Positions 1 to 10,600 of a stretch of DNA of 23,749 bases are shown here, one piece after another (within the stretch, counting starts at the first letter, position 1; every line of letters starts with the position of its first letter). The notes under the pieces are model-generated. The model saw only the letters and a list, made by a program, of their open reading frames with translations. It had not been told where the DNA came from and ran no database searches. A program made the position numbers and the translations under genes. Origin of the DNA: Saccoglossus kowalevskii (lineage: Eukaryota > Hemichordata > Enteropneusta > Harrimaniidae); the NCBI RefSeq assembly GCF_000003605.2, contig NW_003147282.1, positions 111,031-134,779 of the forward strand, read 5' to 3'.

Positions 1-288
1 CATGTATTATGTCAACTGTTCCATTGCTACATACAGTAGTATTATGTCAACTGTTCCACTGCTACACACAGTAGTATTATGTCAACTGTTCCACTGCTAC
101 ATAAAGTAGTACATGTATTATGTCAACTGTTCCACTGCTACATACAGTAGCATTATGTCAACTGTTCCACTGCTACATAAAGTAGTACATGTATTATGTC
201 AACTGTTCCATTGCTACATACAGTAGTATTATGTCAACTGTTCCACTGCTACATACAGTAGCATTATGTCAACTGTTCCACTGCTATA
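1..288. repeat. Minisatellite, 35/41-bp units, 8 copies, open at left edge
   Basis: Units begin attatgtcaactgttcca and recur at 6, 41, 76, 117, 152, 193, 228 and 263. The spacing is 35 bp, or 41 bp where the extra hexamer acatgt is present between units. Differences between units are few (ccact/ccatt, catacag/cataaag/cacacag), so expansion looks recent. The array starts at or before base 1 and decays at about 288 into AT-rich unique sequence. There is no reading frame through it. Confidence 0.95.
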
Positions 289-1834
289 TAAAATTTAATT
301 TTAATAACAGTTCAGATCAAAGAAAGCTTAGAAAGAACTCTAGTGTGCTTAGAGTAGAGTGTTAGAGGCATATAAAGTAAAAATAGAAAATACTTGAAAT
401 TAATTCAAAATTTAAAATTAGCCTTTTGAACAAAAAGTCTGGCAACTACCGTAATATTGGTCTGCTTTTCGAAATGCACAAGATGAAAACAATGTGATCC
501 AGTATTGAAGTTTATAAAACTCACAGAAAACTCTTATCAAAACAATATTGCATCTGTCTGCTATTTCAGTAATTAAGCTAACTCTGAATAAAATCACACA
601 TAATATTAAACTATCTGGTGAAGTACTTAAATAAATGGTCTCTTTACTGGCTGGGGTACTTATACATGTATGTACATGACAGAACTTATATTCATTGTGA
701 ACAAACAGAAATTCTGGTCAACCATCATGACTATATTAGATTTGATTATACAAAAAAAACTATCCCACAAACACTTTTACATGTACATGCATGTGCAAGA
801 ACATATATGATTGGTTAGTTTAAATCATTGCTGAGTTGTTAATCTAGTGTATCAACAGTCCTGTCAAAACTTTTCAATTAAGACTGCAGCCATTCTAATG
901 ACACAAGCTCGGGGAGGCACTGAACTTCCAGTTTGGTAGGGTGTGCGACCAAGAAGTAAGACCCCAGACCCCATCATAGACCTTTTTCACCTCAAAAAAC
1001 CATACACATTATAGACCAAATAATGATTTTGTATATCCCATCACTCTCAGAAAAGCCAAATGCATATTTATGGTGTTGCGACTTAATGTAATGCATTTAC
1101 ATAAATAAATAAATGTATGTACTCACAAGTGAAATCTGTTGTAAGGTTCTGGTGTGAGATGATAATCCTATGGTTCATAGTGGCACACTGACCTGGCATT
1201 CTGTAATAGTGTAATCCTAATACAGTTAACAACCTGTGAAGCAGATATAAATATTTGGAAAGTATTGAGGATATTGTAAATTTCACATAACTTGGATCAA
1301 TTTGTTTTTACACACATGTAGATTGTAAATTGAACAGTCCTATTGCACTTATCTAAGAACATTGTTCAACATTGGCAAATGTCTGGATTGGAGTTCTTTC
1401 TCAACTACTGAAAATGATCACTAAGGGTTGGGATTCAACCACAGCATGTAGAGCTGCTAATGTCTCAGCCATTAGAGATTTTGTTGATTTAATAATAATG
1501 TAATTTGAAATAACACATCAAGATCAGGAAACTTAATTCACTGGCAGAGTGTGACTTAGAGTCAGGAAATTCAGTGTTGAGCTGCCTCGGTGAAACAAAA
1601 AAGAAGATGGCTCAGACTTGTCAAGTTCAGGAGGAATGTTTTTTCTAGGGTACACCAATAATGGCCTTTAACAGATTGACAACAGCCAGAACACTTGTTT
1701 TTCTTTTTGACAGATGATATACTGGCACTTGTAAACGTAAAAGTAGAACAAAAATGTCTGAAGAAATTTGAAAAAAAATCAAATGACTCACTTGAACCAA
1801 AAGACGTAAACTACCAAAACCAACTTAGAGAATT
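289..1834. other. AT-rich stretch with no recognisable gene
   Basis: About 1.5 kb of AT-rich DNA. The open frames here are below 70 codons, do not resemble any family I know and have no convincing splice sites around them. No inverted-repeat element or RNA gene was seen. It is probably intergenic, or intron of a gene lying to the left. Confidence 0.6.
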
Positions 1835-2331
1835 AAATTAGAGAATTAAAAATATCATCACAAAATGAACAAATCTGAGAGAGGTCCACATGTAGTACCT
1901 ATATATGTAATATCAAAGCAATCAGACTTGAGTTTTTTAACAAGGCGTCGAAAATACCACTTTTTACCAAAAATTACAAAAATATTCACTTAAATTAGAG
2001 AATTAAAGATATCATTACGAAATGAACAAATCTGAGAGAGGTCCACATGTAGTACCTATATATGTAATATCAAAGCAATTGGACTTGCGGTTTTTAACAA
2101 GAAATCGAAAAATATCACTTTTTACCAAAAATGACAAAAATATTCACCAAAATTTGAGAATTGAAGTGTCATCACGAAATGAACAAATCTGAGAGAGGTC
2201 TACCCAAGGTACATATACACTAAGCATCAAAGCATTCAGGCTTGTAATTTTCAAGAAGAAGTCGAAAAAGTAAAACATTGACACAGACGACGACGGGCAA
2301 TCACTCATACATGTGTATGATACATTTTGTA

Positions 2332-2362
2332 AGCTCTGCTCGACAAAATCGACAGCAGAGCT
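2332..2362. repeat. Terminal hairpin, first copy
   Basis: agctctgct at 2332-2340 pairs with agcagagct at 2354-2362, and inner cga/tcg bases extend the stem. It lies at the end of the first divergent core unit and is followed by aaac. Confidence 0.85.
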
Positions 2363-3031
2363 AAACAAGCAGCCAGTCGGCTGAGATAGCTCCGCTGTTA
2401 GCAATGCACATTTCAATAAAAGAACAGAAGATATCATTAGAAAATGAACAATATGTATAGTATCAAAGCAATTGGACTTGCGGTTTTTAACGAGAAGTCG
2501 AAAATATCACTTTTTACCAAAAATGACAAAAATATAAAGCAAAATTAGAGAATTAAAGATATCATTACAAAATGAACAAATCTGAGAGAGGTCCACATGT
2601 AGTACCTATATATGTAATATCAAAGCAATTGGACTTACGGTTTTTAACAAGAAGTCGAAAATATCACTTTTTACCAAAAATTACAAAAATATTCACCAAA
2701 ATTAGAGAATTAAAGATATCATTACAAAATGAACAAATCTAAGAGAGATCCACATTTAGTACCTATATATGTAATATCAAAGCAATTAGACTTACGGTTT
2801 TTAACAAGAAGTCGAAAATATCACTTTTTACCAAAAATGACAAAAATATTCACCAAAATTAGAGAATTGAAGATATCATCATGAAATGAACAAATCTGAG
2901 AGAGGTCTACCCAAGGTACATATACACCAAGTATTAAAGCATTCAGGCTTGTAGTTTTCAAGAAGAAGTCTAAAAAGTAAAACATTGACACGGACAACGA
3001 CGGACGACGGCAGACAATCACTCATATGATA

Positions 3032-3062
3032 AGCTCTGCTCGACAAAGTCGACAGCGGGGCT
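3032..3062. repeat. Terminal hairpin, second copy (stem partly decayed)
   Basis: agctctgctcgac at 3032-3044 faces gtcgacagcggggct at 3048-3062. The inner gtcgac arm is intact, but the outer arm reads agcggggct instead of agcagagct, so the stem has mismatches. It occupies the same position, after a divergent unit, as the copy at 2332. Confidence 0.8.
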
Positions 3063-3063
3063 A

Positions 3064-4041
3064 AAAAAATAGAACTTTGTTGTACAGGATAGGAATGCCA
3101 ACTGAGAGGCAGACCAGTGAATTCTGTCAAATTGATTTCATATTATTCATGCATACACTAAAAATAAATCACAGCAATCTAATAATAATTGGAATTTGCA
3201 ACTAAAAATAACATCACAAGTCATGTAATATTGCTGAGTAAAAACATTTAATATTTTGCCTAATTTTTACTTTTCTAATTTATTCAATAACACTCACACA
3301 TCCCCGAGATGAAAATGATTACAACAAGAGGAAAATGAAGAAGAACAAAAAACACAATGTAAAAACACAAAGACAAGCAAATACACACACAAAAACGTAC
3401 TATACTACTACAACCTTTCCCCATTGATAATATAAATTCAATAACAATTAAATGGATATAAACTAATGATGTAGTCATTGTTTGGCAATATCTAAAAGTC
3501 AAGACTATAAAGTAAAGAAACAATGCAATAATATATCTAAACATTTTGTGTGGAAACATAATTACATAAAAAATTAATTAAAATTCACATTCTTATAATT
3601 CACCTAAAAAACACAGCCCCATTATTGCCAATTTCAAACTGCATTGAAAACTTATTTGTTGAGGAAGGCATTTAATCTATGATTATAAGAATGAATAGAC
3701 TTTATAATATGTATTGTTCACTGCTGAATATGAGCTTTTCAACAAATGTATATTTAAATATTATAAAAAGCACAAATAAGTGAATAAATTATTATTATTA
3801 TACATCTGTCACCATAACGCCATAAGTTACAGCGTGCCGTAATTTTGCGGTATTTTCTGGGGTACTTTCATTCAAATTCCGAATATGGAACGATTACGCA
3901 TGTGAGCGTCCTCTAATAAAAACAAACATGGCAGCCCCCAGTGTTTGACTAGACTGCACACAAAGAAGTATTGCTCAATCTGTTCTAAACTTTTTGTATT
4001 TCGGCATTCCCATGATGTATCCTTGGGAGGGAAAGATGTAG
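3064..4041. other. AT-rich stretch with no recognisable gene
   Basis: Very AT-rich sequence. A reverse-strand open frame at 3284-3559 is hydrophobic and of chance length for such composition, with no family resemblance. A short atggcagcccccagtgtt word at about 3928 runs into a stop after six codons. No RNA gene was seen. Confidence 0.55.
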
Positions 4042-4239
4042 AATAATAAGGTTATTACAAGGACACGAAAAAGTATGCACGTTGGTCAATACCCCTGCTG
4101 TACTGTCTTCGTGCATACTTTTTCCCGGTATTCTCAGACAGTACACCTTGCATCGACCTCCACTGCGCGTCTGCTGATACTCCTGCTGTACTGTCTTCGT
4201 GCATACTTTTCACTATTCTTGTAATAACCTCATATTATT
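4042..4239. mobile_element. Short inverted-repeat element (MITE-like), about 198 bp
   Basis: The left end at 4042-4081 (aataataaggttattacaag ... agtatgcacg) is an imperfect inverted copy of the right end at 4198-4239 (cgtgcatactttt ... cttgtaataacctcatatt). A 29-bp direct repeat containing tgctgtactgtcttcgtgca lies at 4094-4122 and again at 4182-4210, so the right arm has an internal partial copy. It is far too short to encode a transposase, so it would be non-autonomous. I could not identify a clear target-site duplication, and the superfamily is unknown. Confidence 0.75.
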
Positions 4240-4304
4240 ATTAGTGATATTATTATATTACAAGTGTAAAGCTTTTATACCTAGGTGACCAAATTGGTGC
4301 CAAA

Positions 4305-4975
4305 AGGGTGCTTACAATAGTGGCCTTCACGTTAGAGATCTTGGCACATGACTCGGGACCAAGTTGGCATGTGCCTAAATGTGTTTGTGAACGGGTCGGC
4401 ATGTGCTGAAAAAAACTTGATCTTGGCCTCGATAGATGCTCGGACTGAAACTTGGCACATGCTGGGATATTCTGCCTGAACAATTGACATAAACCAAAGT
4501 TACACCCCCTAAAAAGGTGAATTAAAGAGAACATATACTGATTCATACTAGTATGACATGACAATGGAGGGAAGTGCAGCTATATATGGTCGGATGCTGT
4601 AGTAATGAATGAAATGAATGCAAACCATTGTCAGCGACGCATATTTATGTGCTGCTGCAACCGCTATTTTCTTGCAATGCTACGTCAACATGAAAAAATA
4701 GTTGTTTTTCAAATCTTCTTTGCCGTACATACAGTTATGCATGATGACTCGTAATAAAAAGCAAAACAGCAAATAGATATAATTTCAATATAGCAATTAT
4801 TATTATCATTATATACATATCGTTTTCCATGTTTGGGTCAAATAACAGATGGTGTGATTTCGGCACAAGCCAAAGTGGGTCATGACTTATGTGAATGCAA
4901 CTGCTGTAACCCCCCTGCAACAAAAAGAATTACAAATTCCGGCACGTGCCAAGATCCCATGTCGTGAACGTAGTA
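4305..4975. mobile_element. Possible inverted-repeat element, degraded
   Basis: ttcacg...gatcttggcacatg near 4326-4350 is matched in reverse complement by cacgtgccaagatc...cgtgaacg near 4942-4970. Related cttggcacatg words also occur inside (around 4450). The match covers roughly 30-45 bp with mismatches and small gaps, so the limits given are approximate and the element may not be real. No coding capacity is visible. Confidence 0.3.
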
Positions 4976-5137
4976 AATATTGGACATTTGGCCTTTATAT
5001 ACATGTCATTTTACATGTAAACTGCATTGGGACTGTCCAAAAGTGATGACTAACACAGGTTTGACTGTATGTACCAGAATATATATTATTATAATTTATT
5101 TATATATATATCAATGCCAATCCATTTTGTTAATACT

Positions 5138-5250
5138 AAAGGGGTGTGGTTGTCGTTTCACGTCCTGTTCAATGTGGGAGTCATTAGGGATGTATACAAC
5201 ATGTGTAAAATATGATGTTTGTTTCGAACATGTACTGCATGACGACCAAT
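5138..5250 (+). mobile_element. Dispersed short element, copy 1 (with inverted copy at 6350)
   Basis: The segment aaaggggtgtggttgtcg ... gtatacaaca tgtgtaaaata ... catgacgaccaat aligns along its length with the reverse complement of 6350-6470. The ends are themselves inverted (gtggtcgtc-like left, gacgacca right). Apparent peptide similarity between the two loci comes from this shared repeat and does not indicate a gene. Several CG dinucleotides of copy 2 read TG or CA here, so this copy looks older. Confidence 0.7.
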
Positions 5251-6349
5251 GATCTTTAAATTGGGCATCTCCTGTAATACATAGAAAGTGTCATTCAGAA
5301 TATGACCGTAATTTTGACTATAATTTGTGTGTCGCGGTTATAGAATGACAAGTGACTTAGCTACATGCAAGCACAACCAAGTGACATCAAAACAGCCACA
5401 GTGTTTCTGATCTCAAACAACTTTATTGATCAAATGTTAATTTTACTGTCAGTCTCACTAATGTTGCTTTTATTTGCAGTATCAGTATGGATTCTGATAG
5501 CGAAACTGACATATACTTGTTGTGAACAATCCCTGCAAAATGAAAAATACAATACAGTTCCAGGCAATGCATTCCAAATAATGACCCTCATATTCTTAAA
5601 TTTCTCAAATCTACATGTTCATATTAGCATGAGCATACTGTAATCTGATTGGTGGAAATAGCCCAGCCATGTTAGACATGCAGGTACAAATACTGTTACA
5701 GTGAGACCATTTATTTAACCAATTGGTCGTTGCTATGGTGAAAAGGTCAGTTAGGTGTGTTCAGTTATCTACAGTGAAATCTTCATTTGTGGTTTTAATA
5801 TTGATACTTCTGATTGTCACGAATTATTAATTATTAAAAAATGGTGATGTTTAATATTTTGTTGTTGTTGAAAGATTGCAAAGGTAGTCAAAAAATAGAA
5901 TTTTATACTGGGTAATAAAACGAAAATTGATGAAAAATGTTCATATTTAATAAATTAATTAAAACTTTTGAAACAAAAAACTGTTGTAGAATGCATGTGA
6001 ACAACCTTAAGGTAGTTCACTACCATTAAAATAATACTCAGAAATCCAGCAAGAGCTGTTGAGTTACTGTAACAGTAATGTTCAAAATTCTGAAATTGGT
6101 TCCTATGGCAGATATCATATCATAAAATGTTGTTCAATGACCTATGTAAAAAATTGAATGTTAGGCTACATAATTTTGGCTTTCTTGAAAAATTGGAGAA
6201 TTTTGAAATGATAGTATAAGTTATCCATAGAATAATGTGTTCCAAAATGGTAGCTTTTTAGATATTTTGCATATGTTTCCTTGAAAACTTCTTTCTCCAT
6301 AAATTTTTTATGAACGACTTGCATATATGTTAATCATCACACAACAATA
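5251..6349. other. AT-rich stretch with no recognisable gene
   Basis: About 1.1 kb without a supportable feature. A 92-codon frame starting at 5365 contains one hydrophobic stretch but has no family resemblance, and its length is expected by chance at this base composition. Confidence 0.55.
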
Positions 6350-6470
6350 GTGGTCGTCGCGCAGCGCGTGTTGGAATAAAATCAATTTCAAGTAAACAAT
6401 GTATTTTACACGCGTTGTATACGTCGCTATCTGTCCCATACCGAATAGGACGCGACGACCACGCCCTTTA
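6350..6470 (-). mobile_element. Dispersed short element, copy 2 (MITE-like)
   Basis: The ends gtggtcgtcgcg (6350-6361) and cgcgacgaccac (6451-6462) are perfect inverse complements. The interior matches the element at 5138-5250 in opposite orientation, for instance ttttacacgcgttgtatac here against gtatacaacatgtgtaaaa there. The copy is relatively CpG-rich and so less decayed than copy 1. At about 120 bp it cannot encode a protein. Confidence 0.75.
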
Positions 6471-6829
6471 ATATGTAACTTTAATATGTTGTTGATAACA
6501 CCATGGGCGATAACAAACACATAATAGAGGATTGTGATGTAGTGGTCTTAAAAATAAACATGGAGGCGTAGAAACAACTCGATTCTTGTGTCCAATGTCT
6601 GTAACTCTACAGTGACCTGTCGTACGTGTTCATCGTATTGTTTTCTAGTAGTTGTGTTGGCGCACGTACATCAGCTGACATTGAACCCAAAGGTTATTTA
6701 TTTTAAACATGACCAACTCTTTCGTTTATTTAACCCAAATCAATACCTCACATCAAATATTTATAGCATTTTTGAGTGTAACGCAATGTAACGAATAACT
6801 GTAAAGGTTTAGACTAAAACTTAAATTAA

Positions 6830-7078
6830 AGTTTCGTAAACAACAAATTGAACAATGGATCAGCTGTGACGAACAGCTGTGAAAAAACATCAACTCCGTA
6901 TCCAATTAATTTCCCCTTAGATTTCGAAAAGAGTAAGAGTCAACTTACAAATCGATTTGTCTCAACAAGATCATCCACAAGTGCAATCAGCAGTTACAGG
7001 CAGTCGTCTGCTGCCAGAAGGCGACACAACACAGAAGATCCCCAGTCGATCGTAGTGATGGGTCGGCCAGCACTGTGA
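6830..7078 (+). other. Open segment, possible coding exon of an unknown gene
   Basis: The frame is open from the base after a taa at 6827-6829 to the tga at 7076-7078. Its last ~60 codons read as a Ser/Arg-rich, hydrophilic peptide (for example RFVSTRSSTSAISSYRQSS, then RRRHNTEDPQSI) with less AT-driven composition than its surroundings. There is no good in-frame ATG at the 5' side; the ATG at 6855 is in another frame and stops after four codons. A cag at 6883-6885 could be an acceptor, but it has a poor pyrimidine tract. It could be the last exon of an upstream gene, part of a leader, or chance. I do not recognise the peptide. Confidence 0.2.
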
Positions 7079-7595
7079 TATTGTTTACATGTTGAACTCC
7101 CGCGCTCATGTCATCTGTTGAACTTTGACTGTGGCCTTATCGCTTACAAATAACTTTATATCATTACACTATTTTAGCATCGAGCCTCAGTTGTTTATTA
7201 GCATTCACGACTTCTGCTTAAGAACATAAAATATTTTGCACTTACCAGTTTTCCAGTTATTTCGTACATAATGTGAAACAGAAATACAGAAATCGGTGCA
7301 CTTCATTATTACGCGGAAGGAGATCTTCTGTATATTGGCAGTAAACTGCATTAATGAATGATTAGTACATCGTCAACAACGTGTTTTCCTCTGCGTGTAA
7401 TATTTCCAAAACAGTTGAATCGTTTGGTAACCAATTAATTGAACTTCTGATTCGAATAGTTTATGTGAACTCACACCAGCAGCTGAAAGCGTGCGTGCGT
7501 GGCTGCAATTTGATTTTTTTGGAACAGGCTGTATGTCCATACTGGGTGTGAGTTGAACCTCTGAGGTTAAAACTTGTTAGTGAGTATATTTCATA
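7079..7595 (+). promoter_or_regulatory. NUDT5: Presumed promoter and 5' leader of NUDT5
   Basis: This 0.5-kb stretch lies directly upstream of the NUDT5 start codon. It is locally richer in CG dinucleotides than the flanks (for example cccgcgctc near 7100 and gcgtgcgtgcgt near 7490). An aaccaatta word lies near 7429. No TATA box is evident, which would suit a housekeeping promoter. The transcription start and any 5' non-coding exon cannot be placed from sequence alone. An in-frame stop (tga 7581-7583) just before the start codon shows that the coding region does not extend further 5' in this exon. Confidence 0.4.
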
Positions 7596-7667
7596 ATGAC
7601 CGACAATTATCCAAATAACGAGGAATTAGGAGAAAAAAGAAGAAAGTGTGAATTTATTAAACAAGAG
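7596..7667 (+). CDS. NUDT5: NUDT5 exon 1 (start codon)
   Basis: Encodes residues 1-24, beginning [10 protein letters not shown] and ending CEFIKQE. The ATG has an A at -3 and an in-frame tga at 7581-7583 upstream, so this is the first usable start in this exon. The last residues line up with human YIISEE, while the first fifteen are hydrophilic and not conserved, as is usual for this protein's N-terminus. The donor is gag|gtgaga and intron 1 is phase 0. The alignment of CEFIKQE with the following exon is what ties this exon to the gene. A different 5' exon in another transcript cannot be excluded. Confidence 0.8.
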
Positions 7668-10600
7668 GTGAGAATAACATTAATATTATGAACATGATCT
7701 GTTTGTGTTGGTCTTTATACATTGATAATCTAATGACCATCTTCGGTAACGCGGCCATCGATTGTCCCGACTACGTATTATGGGTCATTCAAGTTTGTAT
7801 CTACACCCCCTACATATATACAACACCCCCCTGGAAATATACAACGGTGTTTCAGCACCCCGGAAAACATTTTTTTGTTGCCAATAACCCCTGGATGATC
7901 ATTCCCCCAAATGTACCCCACGGAATTAACAGTCCAAAATTTAACATTTAACTAAATGAATGTAATACAGTCACCCCTAGTGGAGGCCCGGAACAGAAAA
8001 AAAGTTGCGGATACAAACTGCAATAACCCAACCCTTCGGAAGCCCATACTATAATCATCACCCTGTGGAATTCATTTACGGTGACCCCTCCTCCCGGAAC
8101 AGTAAAAAAGTACATTATTTTATATACCCTGCGGAATTATACCTTCCATATGGGGGGTGTGGATACAAACTGGAATGACCCTATACACTTTGTATGTTCA
8201 ATGGCAGATCATGATCATCATGTATTCAGTGAAGATGTATCTTAAGGGTGCCCTCTTTGGCAAATCAACATTCCACCATTTTCGTTTTCCCCCATATGTA
8301 GATCACAGAACTGTGGCTAGATCAACTGTGATTAGGCACATATTTTGAAGTGCTATGTAACGTCTGTGTCTTTGACAGTGACATGCAGTGATGTAATTTG
8401 CTCTCTGAACAGTTTTTCACAGACATGAACCACAGAACATGTAAGAATAGATACATGTAGCTTGCTTAATATGTGGTCTCTTGGTAGAATCACACAGCAG
8501 TTTAAAGGGGGGGGGGGTTTACATTAAATTTACGAAACCGTGTGATTCAGACGGTGGACGGACTGGACCGATTCATGTCAAAGCATTGAGATCAAAGGTC
8601 ATGTGTCGTAATGAAAGATTCCTTGTAGTGAAAATCTCACTGAGGTCCAGTGGCTTAATGAAAAATTCCTTGTGAAAATCTCAATGATGTGATGTCTAGT
8701 GTCTTAATGAAAGATTCCTTGCAATGAAAATCTCACTGAGGTCCAGTGTCTTAATGAAAGATTTCTTGCAATGAAAATCTCACCGAGGTCCAGTGTCTTA
8801 ATGAAAGATTCCTTGTAGTGAAAATCTCACTGAGGTCCAGTGTCTTAATGAAAAATTCCTTGTTGTGAAAATCTCACTGAGGTCCAGTGTCTTAATGAAA
8901 GATTCCTTGGAGTGGAAATCTCACTGAGGTCCAGTGTCTTAATGAAAATTTCCTTGTAATGAAAATCTCAATGAGGTCCAGTGTCTTAATGAAAGATTAT
9001 TTGTAGTGAAAATCTCACTGAGGTCCAGTGTCTTAATGAAAGATTCCTTGTAGTAAAAATCTCATTGAGGTCAAGTGTCTTAATGAAAGATTCCTTGCAG
9101 TGAAAATCTCACTGAGGTCCAGTGTCTTAATGAAAGATTCCTTGTAGTGAAAATCTCACTGAGGTCCTGTGTCGTAATGAAAGATTCCTTGTAGTGAAAA
9201 TCTCACTGAGGTCCAGTGTCTTGATGAAAGATTCCTTGTAGTGAAAATCTCACCGAGGTCCAGTATCTTAATGAAAGATTCCTTGCAGTGAAAATCTCAC
9301 TGAGGTCCAGTGTCTTAATGAAAGATTCCTTGTAGTGAAAATCTCACTGAGGTCCAGTGTCTTAATGAAAGATTCCTTGTAGTGAAAATCTCATAAATTT
9401 GTGGTCAAGTGTCTTAATGAAAGATTCCTTGCAGTGGAAATCTCACTGAGGTCCTGTGTCTTAATGAAAGATTCCTTGCAGTGAAAATCTCACTGAGGTC
9501 CTGTGTCTTAATGAAAGATTCCTTGTAGTGAAAATCTCATAAATTTGTGGTCAAGTGTCTTAATGAAAGATTCCTTGCAGTGGAAATCTCACTGAGGTCC
9601 AGTGTCTTAATGAAAGATTCCTTGTAGTGAAAATCTCATAAATTTGTGGTCAAGTGTCTTAATGAAAGATTCCTTGCAGTGGAAATCTCACTGAGGTCCT
9701 GTGTCTTAATGAAAGATTCCTTGCAGTGAAAATCTCACTGAGGTCCAGTGTCTTAATGAAAGATTCCTTGTAGTGAAAATCTCACTGAGGTCCTGTGTCT
9801 TAATGAAAGATTCCTTGCAGTGAAAATCTAACTGAGGTCCTGTGTCGTAATGAAAGATTCCTTGTAGTGAAAATCTCACTGAGGTTCTGTGTCTTAATGA
9901 AAGATTCCTTGCAGTGGAAATCTCACTGAGGTCCAGTGTCTTAATGAAAGATTCCTTGTAGTGAAAATCTTACTGAGGTCCAGTGTCTTGATGAAAGATT
10001 CCTTGTAGTGAAAATCTCACCGAGGTCCAGTGGCTTAATGAAAAATTATTTGTAGTGAAAATCTCATTGTGGTCAAGTGTCTTAATGAAAGATTCCTTGC
10101 AGTGGAAATCTCACTGAGGTCCAGTGTCTTAATGAAAGATTCCTTGTAGTGAAAATCTCACTGAGGTCCAGTGTCTTAATGAAAGATTCCTTGTAGTGAA
10201 AAATTGAAAGGTTTACTGTAATTACATGTATAAAGTACACATGAAAATAAGATTCAGGAAACAGACATCTTACCAGCACTTGCCAAGTAAACCAAAATTG
10301 CTTTAAACTTAATGACTTAAGAAAAAAAACGTATTCATCAAACTGTATCAAACCCTGAAAATAAAAACAGCCTCCAACAGTAGTGGCAGAAAGATTAATT
10401 GCATTTACCATAGTGCTGCAGGGCCACATTGCTTCAAATAAATACACACAGATGAATCATGCAGTTTTCCTATAAGTGCATTAATATACATTTGGATGAA
10501 ATGCCGAGGCCAAACGAAAATGGAGGTAAACTCCAGGCAACTGAGTACAAGTCATTTGCTACATAGGCATGTTTTGTACTTCAGACTTAGAAGGCACTCA

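Larger units (their letters stand above)
1835..3063. mobile_element. Tandem-core element (~157-bp repeats) with terminal hairpins, HINE/pearl-like
   Basis: Seven related units start near 1835, 1993, 2151, 2431, 2543, 2700 and 2858. Full units are about 157 bp and share the words aacaaatctgagagaggtc, gtacctatatatgtaata and cactttttaccaaaaa. The third and seventh units diverge in their second half in the same way: ggtctacccaaggtacata, then cattgacac, then a gacgacgg-rich stretch. Each of these two leads into a hairpin (2332-2362 and 3032-3062). The layout is therefore two successive elements, each with ordinary core repeats followed by a modified end unit and a hairpin. A tandem core with one hairpin end fits the non-autonomous Helitron-related elements (HINE, pearl) known from bivalves. 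That family name is inference; the repeat structure is directly visible. No protein is encoded. Confidence 0.75.

Noticed and set aside
2144-3130. Two reverse frames with near-identical SVSMFYF...DFFLK peptides
   Set aside because: They are translations of the duplicated end unit of the tandem-core element. The similarity comes from the DNA repeat, and no start or gene context supports a protein.
8610-10202. Possible CRISPR array (regular repeats)
   Set aside because: Units are contiguous and tandem with no unique spacers, in a eukaryotic intron; it is a minisatellite.
10082-10447. Reverse-strand 121-codon open frame
   Set aside because: Its 3' part is the 47-bp minisatellite read in reverse (recurring LSLRHWTS-type words); it is a repeat artefact.
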